Source of the DNA: Kuschelorhynchus macadamiae
Lineage: Eukaryota > Arthropoda > Insecta > Coleoptera > Curculionidae
Length of the DNA stretch: 64,000 bases
Direction: 5' to 3'
NCBI GenBank assembly: GCA_030620095.1
Contig: JAUTXW010000595.1
Span: forward strand, 124,001 to 188,000
Position 1 is the stretch's first letter, and each line of letters starts with the position of its first letter. The notes beneath the pieces were generated by a model, which saw nothing but the letters and a program-made list of their open reading frames with translations, was not told the origin of the DNA and did no database searches. Below are positions 34,870 through 45,990 of the stretch, one piece after another. The position numbers were made by a program, and so were the translations under genes.

Positions 34870-34990
34870 GTAGAGATCCAGAAAAAAATCTAAATTTTAG
34901 AATAGTCGACGTTTCGCAATTTATTGTTTTACCTTCAGGAAGGTACATAAAACGATATAGCTTTACAAGGCACAAACCTATTAAAAGATT
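34870..34990 (-). repeat. Solitary retrozyme-like unit related to 2220-3460
   Basis: On the minus strand the hammerhead-like core is followed by GCGAAACGTCGACTATT and then GATTTTTTCTGGATCT, matching the unit at 3150-3215. Confidence 0.55.
34908..34938 (-). ncRNA. Hammerhead ribozyme-like core (mutated)
   Basis: Minus strand CTGAAGG (CUGANGA with last base changed), a poor stem II, GCGAAA and CGTC. Fourth member of the family at 2936-3382. Confidence 0.45.
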
Positions 34991-35929
34991 ACTATAAAAA
35001 AGAAATGTTTAGATTTTAATATTTAACATATAATAGTAAAACATTATAGAATATTACAGGTAGAAACAAACTGGTCAGAAACCATGCACATTAGAAACTA
35101 AAACTAGGTACAGTTCTATTCAGAGAAAAGTGTTACAAGTCTTATGACTTGCTTTCATAACATTTGCTTGCACCTTGTTTTTTTACGATGTGCTTGTTAG
35201 AGGTTATAGTATACCAAACTTTCAAAACATTGGTGCCAGGACCGTGTCAAGGGGTTCGGCCGCCTTGGTGCCGAGATTTAAAATACCGCTCTTTAAAAAA
35301 ATATTATTAAAAATATATATTTTGTACTACGTGTACTATATTTTATTCGTTTGTGAGTTATATATGATTAACACACAAACACAAGTGTAACTCTTAAAAC
35401 AAACAATAATTCATAAAAATGTAATGTAATGACAACATAAAATATTAAAGAAATATTTTCCTAACCTTGCAAATTCATCAATTAAAATAAAAGAAAAAAC
35501 AAAAAGTAGTGATAGCTATAATACCATCACGAAAAAAAGAAGCATTCGTTCGGATATAACATTGCCGTAAAGTGCTTAATGAATCTAGGTGACCATAATA
35601 ATAAGGAAATAAACAATGCATATGCGATGTGAATAATTTCGATGAAATTGAAATTAAAATTACGCGACCTCAAACTCTATTTTGTTATCGTTATACAAGC
35701 AAAATAAGTGAAGTTAAGCAAAAAGTGTTCTGAACTAATATAGTAATTAAAGTGTATTAGAAAAAAAAAGAAAATGTATAACTTTAATCTACTACATAAC
35801 TAAATAATTAATTTAATCAGGCAGTGCATTCCACTATAAAATGATTTTCAAATTCTATGCTAGCAACTGGAACATGAAATCCAAAAAGAATTAAGTAAAC
35901 AAACAAATAAAAAACATTTTAATGAAACT
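34991..35929. other. No gene recognised
   Basis: AT-rich. A short near-palindromic GC island (GTTCGGCCGCCTTGG, about 35255) is the only local anomaly. Confidence 0.35.
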
Positions 35930-36290
35930 TATTCATTACAAAAATCATTAACGCAGTAAAAAGGTCTTTCAATGAGGCACGCTTTGGTTTTTTTTTCGAG
36001 AAAGTGCAAACGTAGGGATAGTCTTTAAATGTACTGGAAGATGATTGTGTGGAAGGAATGGGAAGGTATATGACATACCTAGAGTTTCTGGCAGGATATA
36101 CATGTTCTGGCCCTTTCGGGAAAGTGTATATGTTTTCTCATCAAACCCACGGTTTCTAAAATAAATAATGCAGGAAGTGTTAATATTTCATGTTTTTGAA
36201 ATAGTCTTGGCAGTGACCTCTATTATTTAGACCAAAAAATAAGGAAATAATTTTCTCTATCGATTATTTTAATGCTTTTAATATGGTAAA
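35930..36290 (-). pseudogene. Non-LTR retrotransposon ORF tail
   Basis: Minus-strand pieces in several frames: FGLNNRGHCQDYFKNMKY (about 36235-36180), PEHVYPARNSRYVIYLPIP (about 36110) and LKACLIE-like sequence ending KACLIERPFYCVNDFCNE (about 35995-35940). These resemble the end of Jockey/CR1-type ORF2 proteins (RT thumb, H-Y-TR motif, FYS-DEF tail). Badly decayed; moderate confidence. Confidence 0.5.
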
Positions 36291-36609
36291 TAGGGAAACA
36301 ATTTTCTCTAGAATTAAAAAATATTTTGCAATTTTTTTATTTATCGGTGCTATAAAAGTTATTCACTTCTATCTTTTGAAAATCACTGTATCTTATCACA
36401 AAGTGGTTTGGAACATTATTTTGTTTAGCATTTCATCCCATAGTAAAAATAATCCATTTAAGTTCGGATATTGGGTTAAAATGTGTACAAAATATGTGAA
36501 CAGTCAGGATTTTATTTACTTAAACATTCATTTCCAATACCCCTTTGACTTTTTTACTAAGATGTACTCCTAATAGCAACGCATACACCAACCTCCTCTC
36601 TCAATTTTA
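36291..36609. other. No gene recognised
   Basis: A 96-codon plus-strand frame (36283-36573) rich in Phe/Ile has no known motif and is probably chance. Confidence 0.35.
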
Positions 36610-36635
36610 AAAAACACTCTTCAAAATATAACAAA

Positions 36636-37314
36636 TTGCAATTTTACAATAATTCTTTTAAACCAAGTATAATTTCTGTTAAACTTGGTGGTCTTGGTAT
36701 TCGAGATTCATCCACACTTTGTTTTTCCGCATTTTTAAATTCGGTTAACGATGTAACAAATTTGCTTGAAATAATTTTACTTAACAATATTTTAAATGGT
36801 TCGACGTTGTCTTTAAAGTCTTGGCTTTCACTTTGCAGTCTAGAAAAGATACCAACTACCACTTGGTAGTAGAAGAATTTAGATATAAAGGTTTGTCAAG
36901 TACTCCTCAGTAACCTTATATCGAATAGTCAGGACATCAAAGACAGGACACGGCTTCTTGCTCTTCAAAGGCCTGAAAGTAATGCCTGGTTAAACGCTCT
37001 ACCTTCCGCATCTTTGGGGAATCTTTTGGAAGATTCATGTTTTCGCATTTTCATTGCTTTGACAGTTGTGATGAAACAGTAGTTATATATGGCCTGCATG
37101 GGCTAGCTGGAAAAAAGTGCTGGACATATGTCCAGGTAGAGATTGATCAACGACATAATCAAGAGGTCGGAATTTCCCGAAGTTCTAGAACCGCCTAGAG
37201 AGTCGAAGCGATAAAAAGTGAGTGTATGATATTTTTGTTCCCTGAAAAGCAGGTATAGCATTGTTATGGGACAATACGTGCAGACGTACTCCTGCTGATT
37301 CTTATATCAAACAA
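36636..37314 (+). pseudogene. LINE post-RT C-terminal region
   Basis: 36660-36866 encodes SVKLGGLGIRDSSTLCFSAF, the conserved GGLGIR block after the RT of one group of LINEs. After a shift come KDRTRLLALQRPESNAWLNA and LPSASLGNLLEDS (36938-37040), GLHGLAGKKCW (37095), EINDIIKRSEFPEVLEPPR-like sequence (37140-37200) and WDNTCRRTPADSYIKQ (37267-37314). Several frameshifts. Clade not determined. Confidence 0.7.
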
Positions 37315-40300
37315 GTAATATGTCAAGTTGTCCCTGTATACCCTAGGTGCGTGTATTAGTCGTGTGCGTGACTAGTCCTACATACTTATTGTCGATCCTA
37401 TTTTATTATTATCATAACCTTGACGGTTATTTTTGATTAACAAACTTCCGATAGTCCGATACATCCGGTTACAGATATATATGTTATACATTTATCTGTA
37501 AAAATCTCATTAAACAAAATTTAACTATTTAAAAGTTAGGAATACTAGACGTTTTTTGGACAGCTGCAAAAATATCTCTCTAAAATAAATTACGACATTA
37601 AAAGTAACAAAAAACTGCGAAATCCGTAAAATTTTAAGCAGTTCAGAAGTTACGGGGAAAATATATTTTTTTTGACATGTCAATTTTTTTTTTAATTGCC
37701 TCATTAAAAGGTAACTACAAACGGTGTAAAACACAATAAATGATCATCATATTGCTAAAATACAAAGCCGCACAGTAGTCCCATTTTAGATATTAGGTGG
37801 CCAAAAATATTTTCAGCAAAATTTAGTGAAAATTACCCAGACCAAAAAGGAAAGACCATGCGTACATATATAGGGTGTTCAACTAAGGAAAAAAATTATG
37901 TGGGCAAATCGGCCAAGAGAAATCACTGGAAATTATTTTCAACTTCAAAAAATTGCCGCTAGCAGCAACTCAAAACCGGAAATGGCGATTTTCCCTTGAG
38001 TTTTTCAAATTAAGGTTTGTCGAAAAGATAAGCATTGTATTCTTCAGATATTATGCAACTTTTTGTTATTTATCATTTTTTTTCTATATTCAATATTAAA
38101 GTGGTGGGGAAAGGTCAAATTTTTTTCTTTCAAACGTTTATATCTCTGCTTTCGATGAACCGATTACAATGAGCTTGACATCAGAAAAAAGCGCCATTTT
38201 TGCTCTTCATGTAGAGCTATTAACTGTAGTGAAATGATTCTTCTAGTTGTCACTAGCTGGCGTTTTCTCGTAATTCTTCAAACGATACGGATTTCCTCAA
38301 AAAAATCAAATCGTATGATATGACTTTTTGGCATAATTTGTTGAAAGGAAAAATCCAGGTCCGTACTTAAACTAAAAAAGTTGATGATGGTTGCCCGAAT
38401 TCAAAACGTAGGTTTCAAAAACTAACCACACCAGTTTGTGAGATGTGAATCAGAAAATGTGATCAATGATAAAGTGAAAATTATTTTCATCTACCATTTT
38501 AACTAGGCTTACAATTTTAGAAAAAGTAAAAAAAACTAAAATTTTGTTTTTTTTAAACACTCTGTATATTATCAACAGAAAATATTAACAAACCATATAA
38601 CACTATAATCGGGATGTTTTCAGCCGATATAAGAATAATATTAATAACGCATATATTAATAATAATATCGTCCAAGCGTCAAGCTATCATTCTAATCGAT
38701 AACATACAGAGCATTCCATTTAAAAAAACAAAGTTTATGTTGATTCCTGAAAAACGAAACATCCTGTATATCTTAAAACTACACCATAAAAAAATCTGTC
38801 CAATTTAAAGAAACTTTTGTATTTAACTTTTTTTTGTATCTGTAAAAATATCAAAGTTAATAGGGGGTGCATTTATAATCAAAAACCCTGTACTTTCAGT
38901 GAGTACAAAAGTGACTCTATGTACCGAGGTCGCAAGTGGTCGCAGACCATTTTTGGATTGATCTTAGCAAAAAGGTTCGACACGTTAAAAAATGTATATT
39001 TTAAACCTCTAATAATCCCTTTTTAGGAGTATTTTCTTGGTAAATGCTAAAAAGTAGGAAAAAATTTGGAAGATATTTAAAATTGTTGTAAAACTCAAAA
39101 CCTGCAAGGTATATATAATAGCTGTTTATTATCTTAAAGACCTATGTTTAGTTATTGGACAAATATTACATCAAATAGATGTAAAATAGGATACTACGAT
39201 ATTACTAATTGCAAAACTTCGATTTTTGTTTAAAAAAAATTAATAACCAAACACTTACATTATAAAACGGAGGTGGTGGTCACTTCACAGAAACTGCCTG
39301 GTCAGGTGCCTTGAACCACGTTTATATTTTCTTCGATTTTTCAATAACTCAGGCAAATTCTCGTTGAAAAACACAGTTTTCTTCTCACAAGAGAGTTTTC
39401 TAAACACAATGAAAATTTACATACATTTAAACTTAAACTCGTAAGTTTAAAATACAAATCGTGAAAACGACTCTTTAACGTGTAAATGCACAAGTATAAA
39501 TCGAAGCGATAAAAAATATTTGCTTTAAGCAAACCAAAACTCAGCCGTGACATCTATTACAACTGACCTGTCAAATATTTCTGTAAATTTTATTATCATC
39601 CTAAGCCAAGGCCACCTATCATTTCGCATCAAATATGGATCGGTACCTATCGATTTTTGAGTAGTTTGCTGAATAGTTAGAGGGAAAAGTTATTAGAGCT
39701 TTTTTGTAGCGAAATAAATACTCCATCCGCGGGTCTAGAAATAATTTCGAATACTATTCGCAGTAAGCGGCATAATGAAGTTAAAGTAGGAATTTAAGTT
39801 TATTTTAAAAAATTGCAGTAATATAACCGTTAAAGTTATAAACTCGAAATTTGGTCACGGTCTACCCAAAAATATCTTATTTCGTAAAAAAAAATACATT
39901 ACGGGCTTAGATGTATTAGTTTCCTTGTAATACAGGATAATGTTAAAAAAATGTACCCATTCTTGGGAACTTTGGTGCAAACTTCACCTCGCTAGTGCAC
40001 CACCTGTATATAATCAAGTGTTCTTCCTCAATAGTCCATTTTTTGTGGCTTTTTAAGCACTTTGTGGTGCTCTAATTAGGTTTCTGACCAGATGCCAAGT
40101 TTTTTGTATAAAAAAGAAAGTGACTAAAAATTTAATTTTTATGACTTTCGAAAAATTTCAGTTTTTGTACAAATTTCTAATTTCTCGCCATTTTTCCGAC
40201 ATAGTTGCATTTAAGTTTTTGTTCTCCTAGATATTTTCCATAAAAAACGTCTCTTGGAGCATTTCGATAAGACTTACCCACTTTGAGATATAAGCGCCCT

Positions 40301-40670
40301 AAAACACCGTTTTTTTTCGAAAGGAAAAAATTCGTAAAATCCTCAAACGAAATCGATACCCAACCAAAAATAATAGGGTTCTGTAAGACCGGAAGAACCA
40401 TCGTTCCAGAAAGTTTCGTCAGAAAAAAATTAAAACTGCGACCTCAACCGTATATTGACTTTTTTGGTCAACTTTGCGATACCATATCTTCGGTATCAAA
40501 GGTGGTATAGGAAAATATTTCAAACACATCTCAAGATCTACATCTCCTCTAAAAATACGTATTAAATTCAATGTTCTATCTATAATAGTTTCCGAGATAT
40601 GCCCGCCGAAAGGTCGAAAAACACAGTTTTCTGAAATGACACACCCCACACCAGGAGCGGACGTTTGTTA
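37315..40670 (+). mobile_element. Element A: 3.36-kb unclassified non-coding element, 6-bp target duplication
   Basis: Bounded by AAACAA at 37309-37314 and 40671-40676. The flanking LINE frame is restored by its removal. Left end GTAATATGTCAAGTTG; right end GCGGACGTTTGTTA. A near-inverse of the right end (TTAACAAACTTCCG) lies 123 bp inside the left end, so the inverted repeat is asymmetric. No recognisable protein. A second, shorter copy (element B, 55268-57389) in opposite orientation shares both ends. A carries about 1.9 kb extra internal DNA, including the MITE at 37871. Superfamily unknown. Confidence 0.65.
37871..38566. mobile_element. mariner-type MITE nested in element A
   Basis: 696 bp with TAGGGTGTTC at the left and ACACTCTGTA at the right, between TA dinucleotides (37869-37870, 38567-38568). 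It lies inside a block that element B lacks. No coding. Inverted ends are short and imperfect. Confidence 0.45.
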
Positions 40671-40676
40671 AAACAA

Positions 40677-40774
40677 TTTGAAAGAGCAGGTGATGCTGCA
40701 CGTAACGAAGGATTACAAAAACATCACAAATATGATGAGCTGGAAGGCCGTTTTGAATTTGTACCTTTCGCAGG
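40677..40774 (+). pseudogene. LINE C-terminal region continued
   Basis: FERAGDAARNEGLQKHHKY and DELEGRFEFVPFAG continue the LINE at 36636 in frame. Similarity stops at CAG|GTAAAT (40774). Confidence 0.7.
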
Positions 40775-41476
40775 TAAATATTTTGTATATAAAATGTTTT
40801 TCTTTTAAGTGTAAAACATACTGCGGTCTCGAGAAGAATTCGGAATAAAAAGGGTTGTTTTTAATATACCTTTCAGCCCCCCTAGTTTTCTAAAAGGTCG
40901 CTTATCGCGAAGAACTGTATAATTTATTTTTGAACTATAGCCCTGGGTTCAAATTATAACTTTCCTCTCAAGTTTTGTTTAAGTTTAAACCTCTACCTTT
41001 ACTTTCAGGTCCAAGTTCTGCAATTTGAACGCGTTTTACTGGTCTGCATTAATTTCAAATAACAATAATGAGAAAAGTTCCCAAAGTAATCAAAAAACGA
41101 TTTAATTTTATAAATAGGTCTAGTTAAATAACTAGTGTTCCCCGGCGTTATGACCTACATAAAAATTTTAGTGGCACTTTACGCAACGTGGGGCGAACTT
41201 AAATTTTAATTCCGAATAGAATTTTAATGAAAATCAAAGCATATTTCCTCTTGCCAATATTTAATAAACGTTTATTAACGACGATAAAAGCTTTGCTAAA
41301 ACTGCGCTAAATAATGTAAATAATAACCGTTTGTTTTTGAAGGTATATTACAGCTTTCATTTGGCTAGTCATTTTATAGCACGAAGTTGCATGAACTTCT
41401 ATCATTATATTGTATAGTGTTATACTAAACTTATAATTTAATTTTATGACAACAAATCTCGTAGTAAAGAAGGGTA
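40775..41476. other. No gene recognised
   Basis: AT-rich DNA between the LINE remnant and the palindromic mariner; no feature supported. Confidence 0.4.
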
Positions 41477-42224
41477 TACAGGGTTATTCACGCAACCCGT
41501 TCATTAAAAGTTTTTGATGATGCCATTTAGATAAAAATTTCAAATTTTGGGATTAAGGTAAGGTCAAGGGGTACTTCTTTTTTGAAATATTTTCAACTTC
41601 CTGTCACTTCCGGTTTAACCGGAAGTTGGTATCAACTTGCTTATTTTAAATGGAACACCCTGTATTTTATGATATTTTTAGATTCTACGGAGAATTTTAA
41701 TGCTATTTTATGTAGCATGTCCTATACCTAGGTTCAAGCGTTCTTAAGATACTTGACCTTGAACCAAAAATTAGCCTTCGGGGTACCAAATTTTAAAATC
41801 TCATATTTTTGTAGGTTTTGAAGATATAATCTTCATATTTATCAGACGATCGGTAAATAATCTTAGGTTTCTATTTTTTTTATTGAATTTGTCTATTTTT
41901 ATACAGGGTGTCCTAAATTCAGCGGCAAACATTCACATTTTCAAAGCCGCTAAAGTCCGTTTTTTTAAATGGGACACCCTATAACTTTATGCACTATCAA
42001 ACGTAGAATTTAATTTTCTATCGAACTGTATTAAGGTTCCCTATACCTATTCGTAACTATTTTCAAATAATCAGGTTTTTATTAAACTATCATGTATTTG
42101 CTAAATGCTTACACCTTCCCGTAGTAAGCCATGGAAAAACAATTGTTTTGCTTTTATTCAACATGACAGCTGATTTGAAACTTTTAAATTAAAATAAAAT
42201 AACACTCAAAAGCTGATATTCTCA

Positions 42225-42395
42225 ATTTATTTTATATTCCCGGAGAATGTTACAAAATATTGGGGAGAACATGCCATGTTTTTACTGAAAAACATCCTCA
42301 TTTATCGCCAATGAACAAGAGAAAATTGAAGAGGATTGAAACGAAATTTTTTCGTTTCGGAAAAGTAAAAGTTATAAAAAATGTAATGAATTGTT
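42225..42395 (+). pseudogene. Inverted copy of the transposase N-terminus
   Basis: Plus strand encodes IPGECYKILGRTCHVFTEKH, HLSPMNKRKLKRIETKFFRF and GKVKV. This matches residues 15-60 of the transposase on the opposite strand (GECYKILERTCRVFNERH..). It lies between the transposase stop and the left arm, so the 5' end of the gene has been duplicated in inverted orientation at its 3' end. Confidence 0.8.
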
Positions 42396-42512
42396 TACAT
42401 TATTTTTAACTATATCTACTAAGTTCGAGACTGTGCTAAACTTGTTTTAGTGAACTTAAAAATTATATCAATCTAACAAACAACAATAAATAAATAAAAT
42501 AATAAAATTGAA

Positions 42513-43562
42513 TTATAACAAATGTTCTATATGCTGTCCGTTCATTTGAAGACACATTTCAATTCTTCTTTGTACAGTTGCTGTGGCCCGTTGGATTTGT
42601 CCGTTTTCTAATTCGGCAAAAGCTGTTCGTATGCTGTCCAGTAAACCTTGTTGGTTATTTACTGGGGAAGCATAGACTTTACCTTTGATAAATCCCCATA
42701 AATAAAAGTCTAGGGGTGTTAAATCAGGCGATCGCGGGGGCCATCTCCAAGGGCCATTGGGACCAATCCAGCAATCTTCAAAAATTCGAGATAATTGGAG
42801 ATAAACTGCAGCGGAATTATGTGCTGGTGCCCCATCTAATTGATACCAATAATTTTGCAGCTCACCAATAGGAATTTCTTCTATAAATTCAGAAACCGTC
42901 CCTCGTAGAATTTCCAAATACTTATCACTGTTTAAATTGTCTTCATAAATACAGTACCGCACCTGATCATTTAATACTATACCGAAAACCTTGAAGCTAA
43001 ACCTCTCTTGAGAACGCGTGTCGCGTAAAGCGGGAGGATTTTCTGCTGCCCAGAAATGTTCATTTCTTCTATTTGTTATTCCTTCTCTAGAAAATTTCGC
43101 TTCATTGGTCCAAAATATTTTTGAAAGGAATTCAGGGTCCTCTTGAATTTTCAAAAACATGAATTCGCAAAATTCTTCTCGTCGGACGTCATCACCAGGT
43201 CTCAAGGCTTGCACGTTTTGGAAGGAATAAGGGTGCATATGATGTTCGCTCAAGATTCTTTGGACAGATGAAGAAGAAATTCCTAAATCGTTTTCTGCAG
43301 ACGGTATTGAACTTTGCGGGTTTGCGTGGAAATAAGCTAATGTGTTTATTACGTTATCCTCGGCATTTGTCACTGGTTTCGGAACTTTAGTCTTGCCAAA
43401 ACGCAAAAAGTTCGTTTCAATCCTCTTGAATTTTGACTTGTTCATTGGCGGCAAATCAGGGTGGCGTTCATTAAACACACGACACGTTCTCTCCAAAATT
43501 TTATAACATTCTCCATGAATATAAAATAGATTGAGTATATCAGCGTTTGAGTAATCTTCCAT
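42513..43562 (-). CDS. mariner-like transposase, full-length frame, first Asp replaced
   Basis: A complete 349-codon frame, the usual length for mariner transposases, starting MEDYSNADILNLFYIHGE. Residues 1-65 form the first helix-turn-helix region and about 66-125 the second (NTLAYFHANPQSSIPSAEND). The catalytic domain follows: residue 153 lies in FWTNEAKFS, where an Asp is expected but Asn (AAT at 43106-43104) is found; Asp243 in WYQLDGAPAHNS; Asp285 in PRSPDLTPLDFYLWGF. The spacing of 41 residues between the last two acids is that of the DD41D (rosa-like) group. The Asn probably makes the protein catalytically dead even though the frame is intact. It could still bind ends or be transcribed. 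Loss of catalysis is inference. Confidence 0.9.
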   Translation of the reverse strand: MEDYSNADILNLFYIHGECYKILERTCRVFNERHPDLPPMNKSKFKRIETNFLRFGKTKVPKPVTNAEDNVINTLAYFHANPQSSIPSAENDLGISSSSVQRILSEHHMHPYSFQNVQALRPGDDVRREEFCEFMFLKIQEDPEFLSKIFWTNEAKFSREGITNRRNEHFWAAENPPALRDTRSQERFSFKVFGIVLNDQVRYCIYEDNLNSDKYLEILRGTVSEFIEEIPIGELQNYWYQLDGAPAHNSAAVYLQLSRIFEDCWIGPNGPWRWPPRSPDLTPLDFYLWGFIKGKVYASPVNNQQGLLDSIRTAFAELENGQIQRATATVQRRIEMCLQMNGQHIEHLL

Positions 43563-44314
43563 TTCGATTTAGAAGATTTATTTTTATCACTGACAGCTTT
43601 CGATAAATAACGCATACTAATCATCTGTCATATTGGATATCGGATCTCAATTATTTTTCCATGGCTCACCATTGAAACATGTAAACATTTAAGCAAATAC
43701 ATACGATATTTTTATAAGACCCAATTATTTCGAAAATGGTTACGAATAGGTATAGGGAACCTTAAGACAGTTCGATAGAAAATGAAATTCTACATTTGAT
43801 AGTGCATAAAGTTATAGGGTGCCCATTTAAAAAAACGGACTTTAGCGGCTTTGAAAATGTGAATGTTTGCCGCTGAATTTAGGACACCCTGTATAAAAAT
43901 AGACAAATTCAAAAAAATAGAAACCTAAGATTATTTACCGATCGTCTGCAAAATATGAAGATTATATCTTCAAAACTCACAAAAATATGAGATTTTAAAA
44001 TTTGGTACCCCGAAGGCTCATTTTCGGTTCAAGGTCAAGTATCTTAAGAACGCTTGAACCTAGGTATAGGACATGCTACATAAAATAGCATTAAAATTCT
44101 CCGTAGAATCCAAAAATATCATAAAATACGGCGTGTTGCATTTAAAATAAGCAAATTGATACCAATTTCCGGATAAACCGGAAGTGACAGGAAGTTGAAA
44201 ATATTTCAAAAAAGAAGTACCCCTTGACCTTACCTTAATCCCAAAATTTGAAATTTTTATCTAAATGGCATCATCAAAAACTTTTAATGAGCGGGTTGCG
44301 TGAATAACCCTGTA

Positions 44315-44762
44315 TATACGCGGTGACACAGGATACAGGGTAGAGGCCGCAATTTTTTTATTTTTAAAAATATCATTTTGAAATTTTAGCCTTTTCTATA
44401 ATTCCATAAGAGGCAAATTTTCTGTTAAAAACAATTGAAAGTTACTTCCTGTATATTTTATGAACTAACGTATTTAGCCTATTTCCCTAGTAAATTTTGT
44501 TTTTTCTTGAAAATTCAACATTGCCGCTTTATAAAAAAAATGCATTCACTTTTTACAAAAAATTTGCGTTAAACAGTCCGAAATAAGCTTATTTTTAATT
44601 TTTTTAGAACACATCAATTTAAGAAATCGTTTTGGGTAATATTTTTTATTTTTTTGCACTTCTTGTTTCATATAAAGAGCAATTTACTTGAAAATTTTCA
44701 ATGGCATCTTGTATATTTTATTTCACAATCATTTTTTCCCTAAAATTACCTTTTTAATAATA
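44315..44762. other. No gene recognised
   Basis: AT-rich spacer with a stray ATACAGGGTAGAGG string near 44332. Confidence 0.3.
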
Positions 44763-45990
44763 CAGTGAAACCTCTCAACAACGGACAGTAGCCGTGCCAC
44801 AGAAACGGTCCTTGTATAGAGGTGTCCGTCGTGGGGAGTGAACAAATTAAATACCAATATAATTTTATTTAAAAAAATATTTAATTTTTAAGTAAAAAAA
44901 TAATATGTTTAGTAGAAATTATTAATATAATTGTTACTACGTATACACCAACCTCTTTTACGTACATATATGCATACAATAAAAATTTACTACCTAATAT
45001 AAAATGTTATGCTACCTACATATACAGTTTGAAACAGTTAAAAAGTTTCTATTTAAAAAAAATTATCAAGTGTTGTTTGTTTAAAACTAGATAATTTATT
45101 TTTAATAATTTGAGATTCCATTTTAGACGCAACTTCTGAGATTTTCCCTAAAACAGAATCTCCAGATAACATACAAAAGTTTTCAATATCCTTTAACATT
45201 TTATATACTTCCTTAATGTTCTTAATATCGGAAGAAATAATTTCTTCATTATCACTGGCAGATGAAATCTGACCGTTCTCACTATTTTGAAATTCACTGA
45301 TGCACTCACGTACACTTATGTTAGGATTTTCCGTGAATAAACTTTTATCAATTTCTGAATATGAAGTTAAGTAAGAAGAGAATACATTGATGTTTCTACA
45401 CAATTCCGATAATTGCACATCATCTTCGCTATCGTAGTCAACGTTTTCCTCGAGAATTTCGTTGAATCCAGCTTTGCGGAAGCAGTTATTGATGGTCTTG
45501 GATTCGACTTTTTTCCATGCAGCAATAATCCAAATCAAGGCACTTACAACATGTATGGATTTCTCCAATTGTTCGGTAGATTCAGAATACTCCATAGATG
45601 ACAAAAGTCGCTTGATTAAAAACTCTTTCTATAGTGGTTTTTAAAATTTTGAATCACAACCTGGTCCAATGGCTAATTTTTTAATTCCAGTTTTGAGTGA
45701 GATGCAGCATTATCCAAAAATAAAAGTACATTTCGCTTTTGCCTTTGCAATTTTCGGTCAAATTTCATCAACGACAATTATCAATCCGACATTATATCCC
45801 TTGTCATCCATGCTTTCTTGTTATAGTACCATTCAAGTGGCAATTTTTCCAAGCTTGATCCTTTAAAACAACGGGTTTTTTTACTTTATCCAATCACCAG
45901 TGCATTTTCTTTTTCTCCATTCATAGCGGAGCAAAGTAAAATAGTGAGTCTCTCCTTGGACGCCATGTTTCGCCTTTTAAAGAAAACGTT
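44763..45990 (-). mobile_element. pogo/Tigger-like element, one end preserved
   Basis: The terminus CAGTGAAACCTCTCAACAAC begins at 44763 after TA, the classic pogo/Tigger end. A minus-strand pogo-type transposase pseudogene follows. The opposite terminus was not found; recognisable coding stops near 45990. Confidence 0.75.
45053..45985 (-). pseudogene. pogo/Tigger DDE transposase, C-terminal two thirds
   Basis: From 45985 down, in mixed frames: RPRRDSLFYFAPL, EKENALVIGKVKKPVVLKDQ, ITRKHG and FGCC/LDNAASHS-like sequence. A run around 45680-45610 continues with KPLKEFLIKRLLSS-like residues. The last part (45604-45053, 183 codons) is open: IHVVSALIWIIAAWKKVESK, INNCFRKAGFNEILEE, then an acidic tail ending TTLDNFF. 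Catalytic acids lie in the damaged region. The family includes CENP-B-related proteins; frameshifts show that this is a dead transposon copy and not a domesticated gene. Confidence 0.75.

Larger units (their letters stand above)
36610..40774 (+). mobile_element. Non-LTR retrotransposon 3' fragment split by element A
   Basis: LINE coding at 36636-37314 and 40677-40774 is interrupted by 37315-40670. Excising the insert with one AAACAA copy gives a continuous frame (DSYIKQ followed by FERAGDAARNEG). The LINE is truncated 5' of its RT motifs and stops at FVPFAG. Confidence 0.75.
41477..44314 (-). mobile_element. mariner (DD41D type) within ~915-bp inverted arms
   Basis: 2,838 bp flanked by TA (41475-41476, 44315-44316), with ends TACAGGGTTATTCACGC. 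The arms run 41477-about 42390 and about 43400-44314 and match at roughly 90-95%. A second mariner-type terminus, TACAGGGTGTCC, lies inside each arm at 41902 and 43893, itself preceded by TA. The arms also contain the 5' coding end of the transposase. Either an inner mariner (41902-43893) sits at the centre of an outer foldback, or successive inverted duplication built the arms. Confidence 0.88.

Noticed and set aside
37437..40671. TTAA-flanked (piggyBac-like) limits for element A
   Set aside because: TTAA does flank an inner inverted repeat, but LINE frame restoration and the shared end with element B place the true left limit about 126 bp further out, with an AAACAA duplication.
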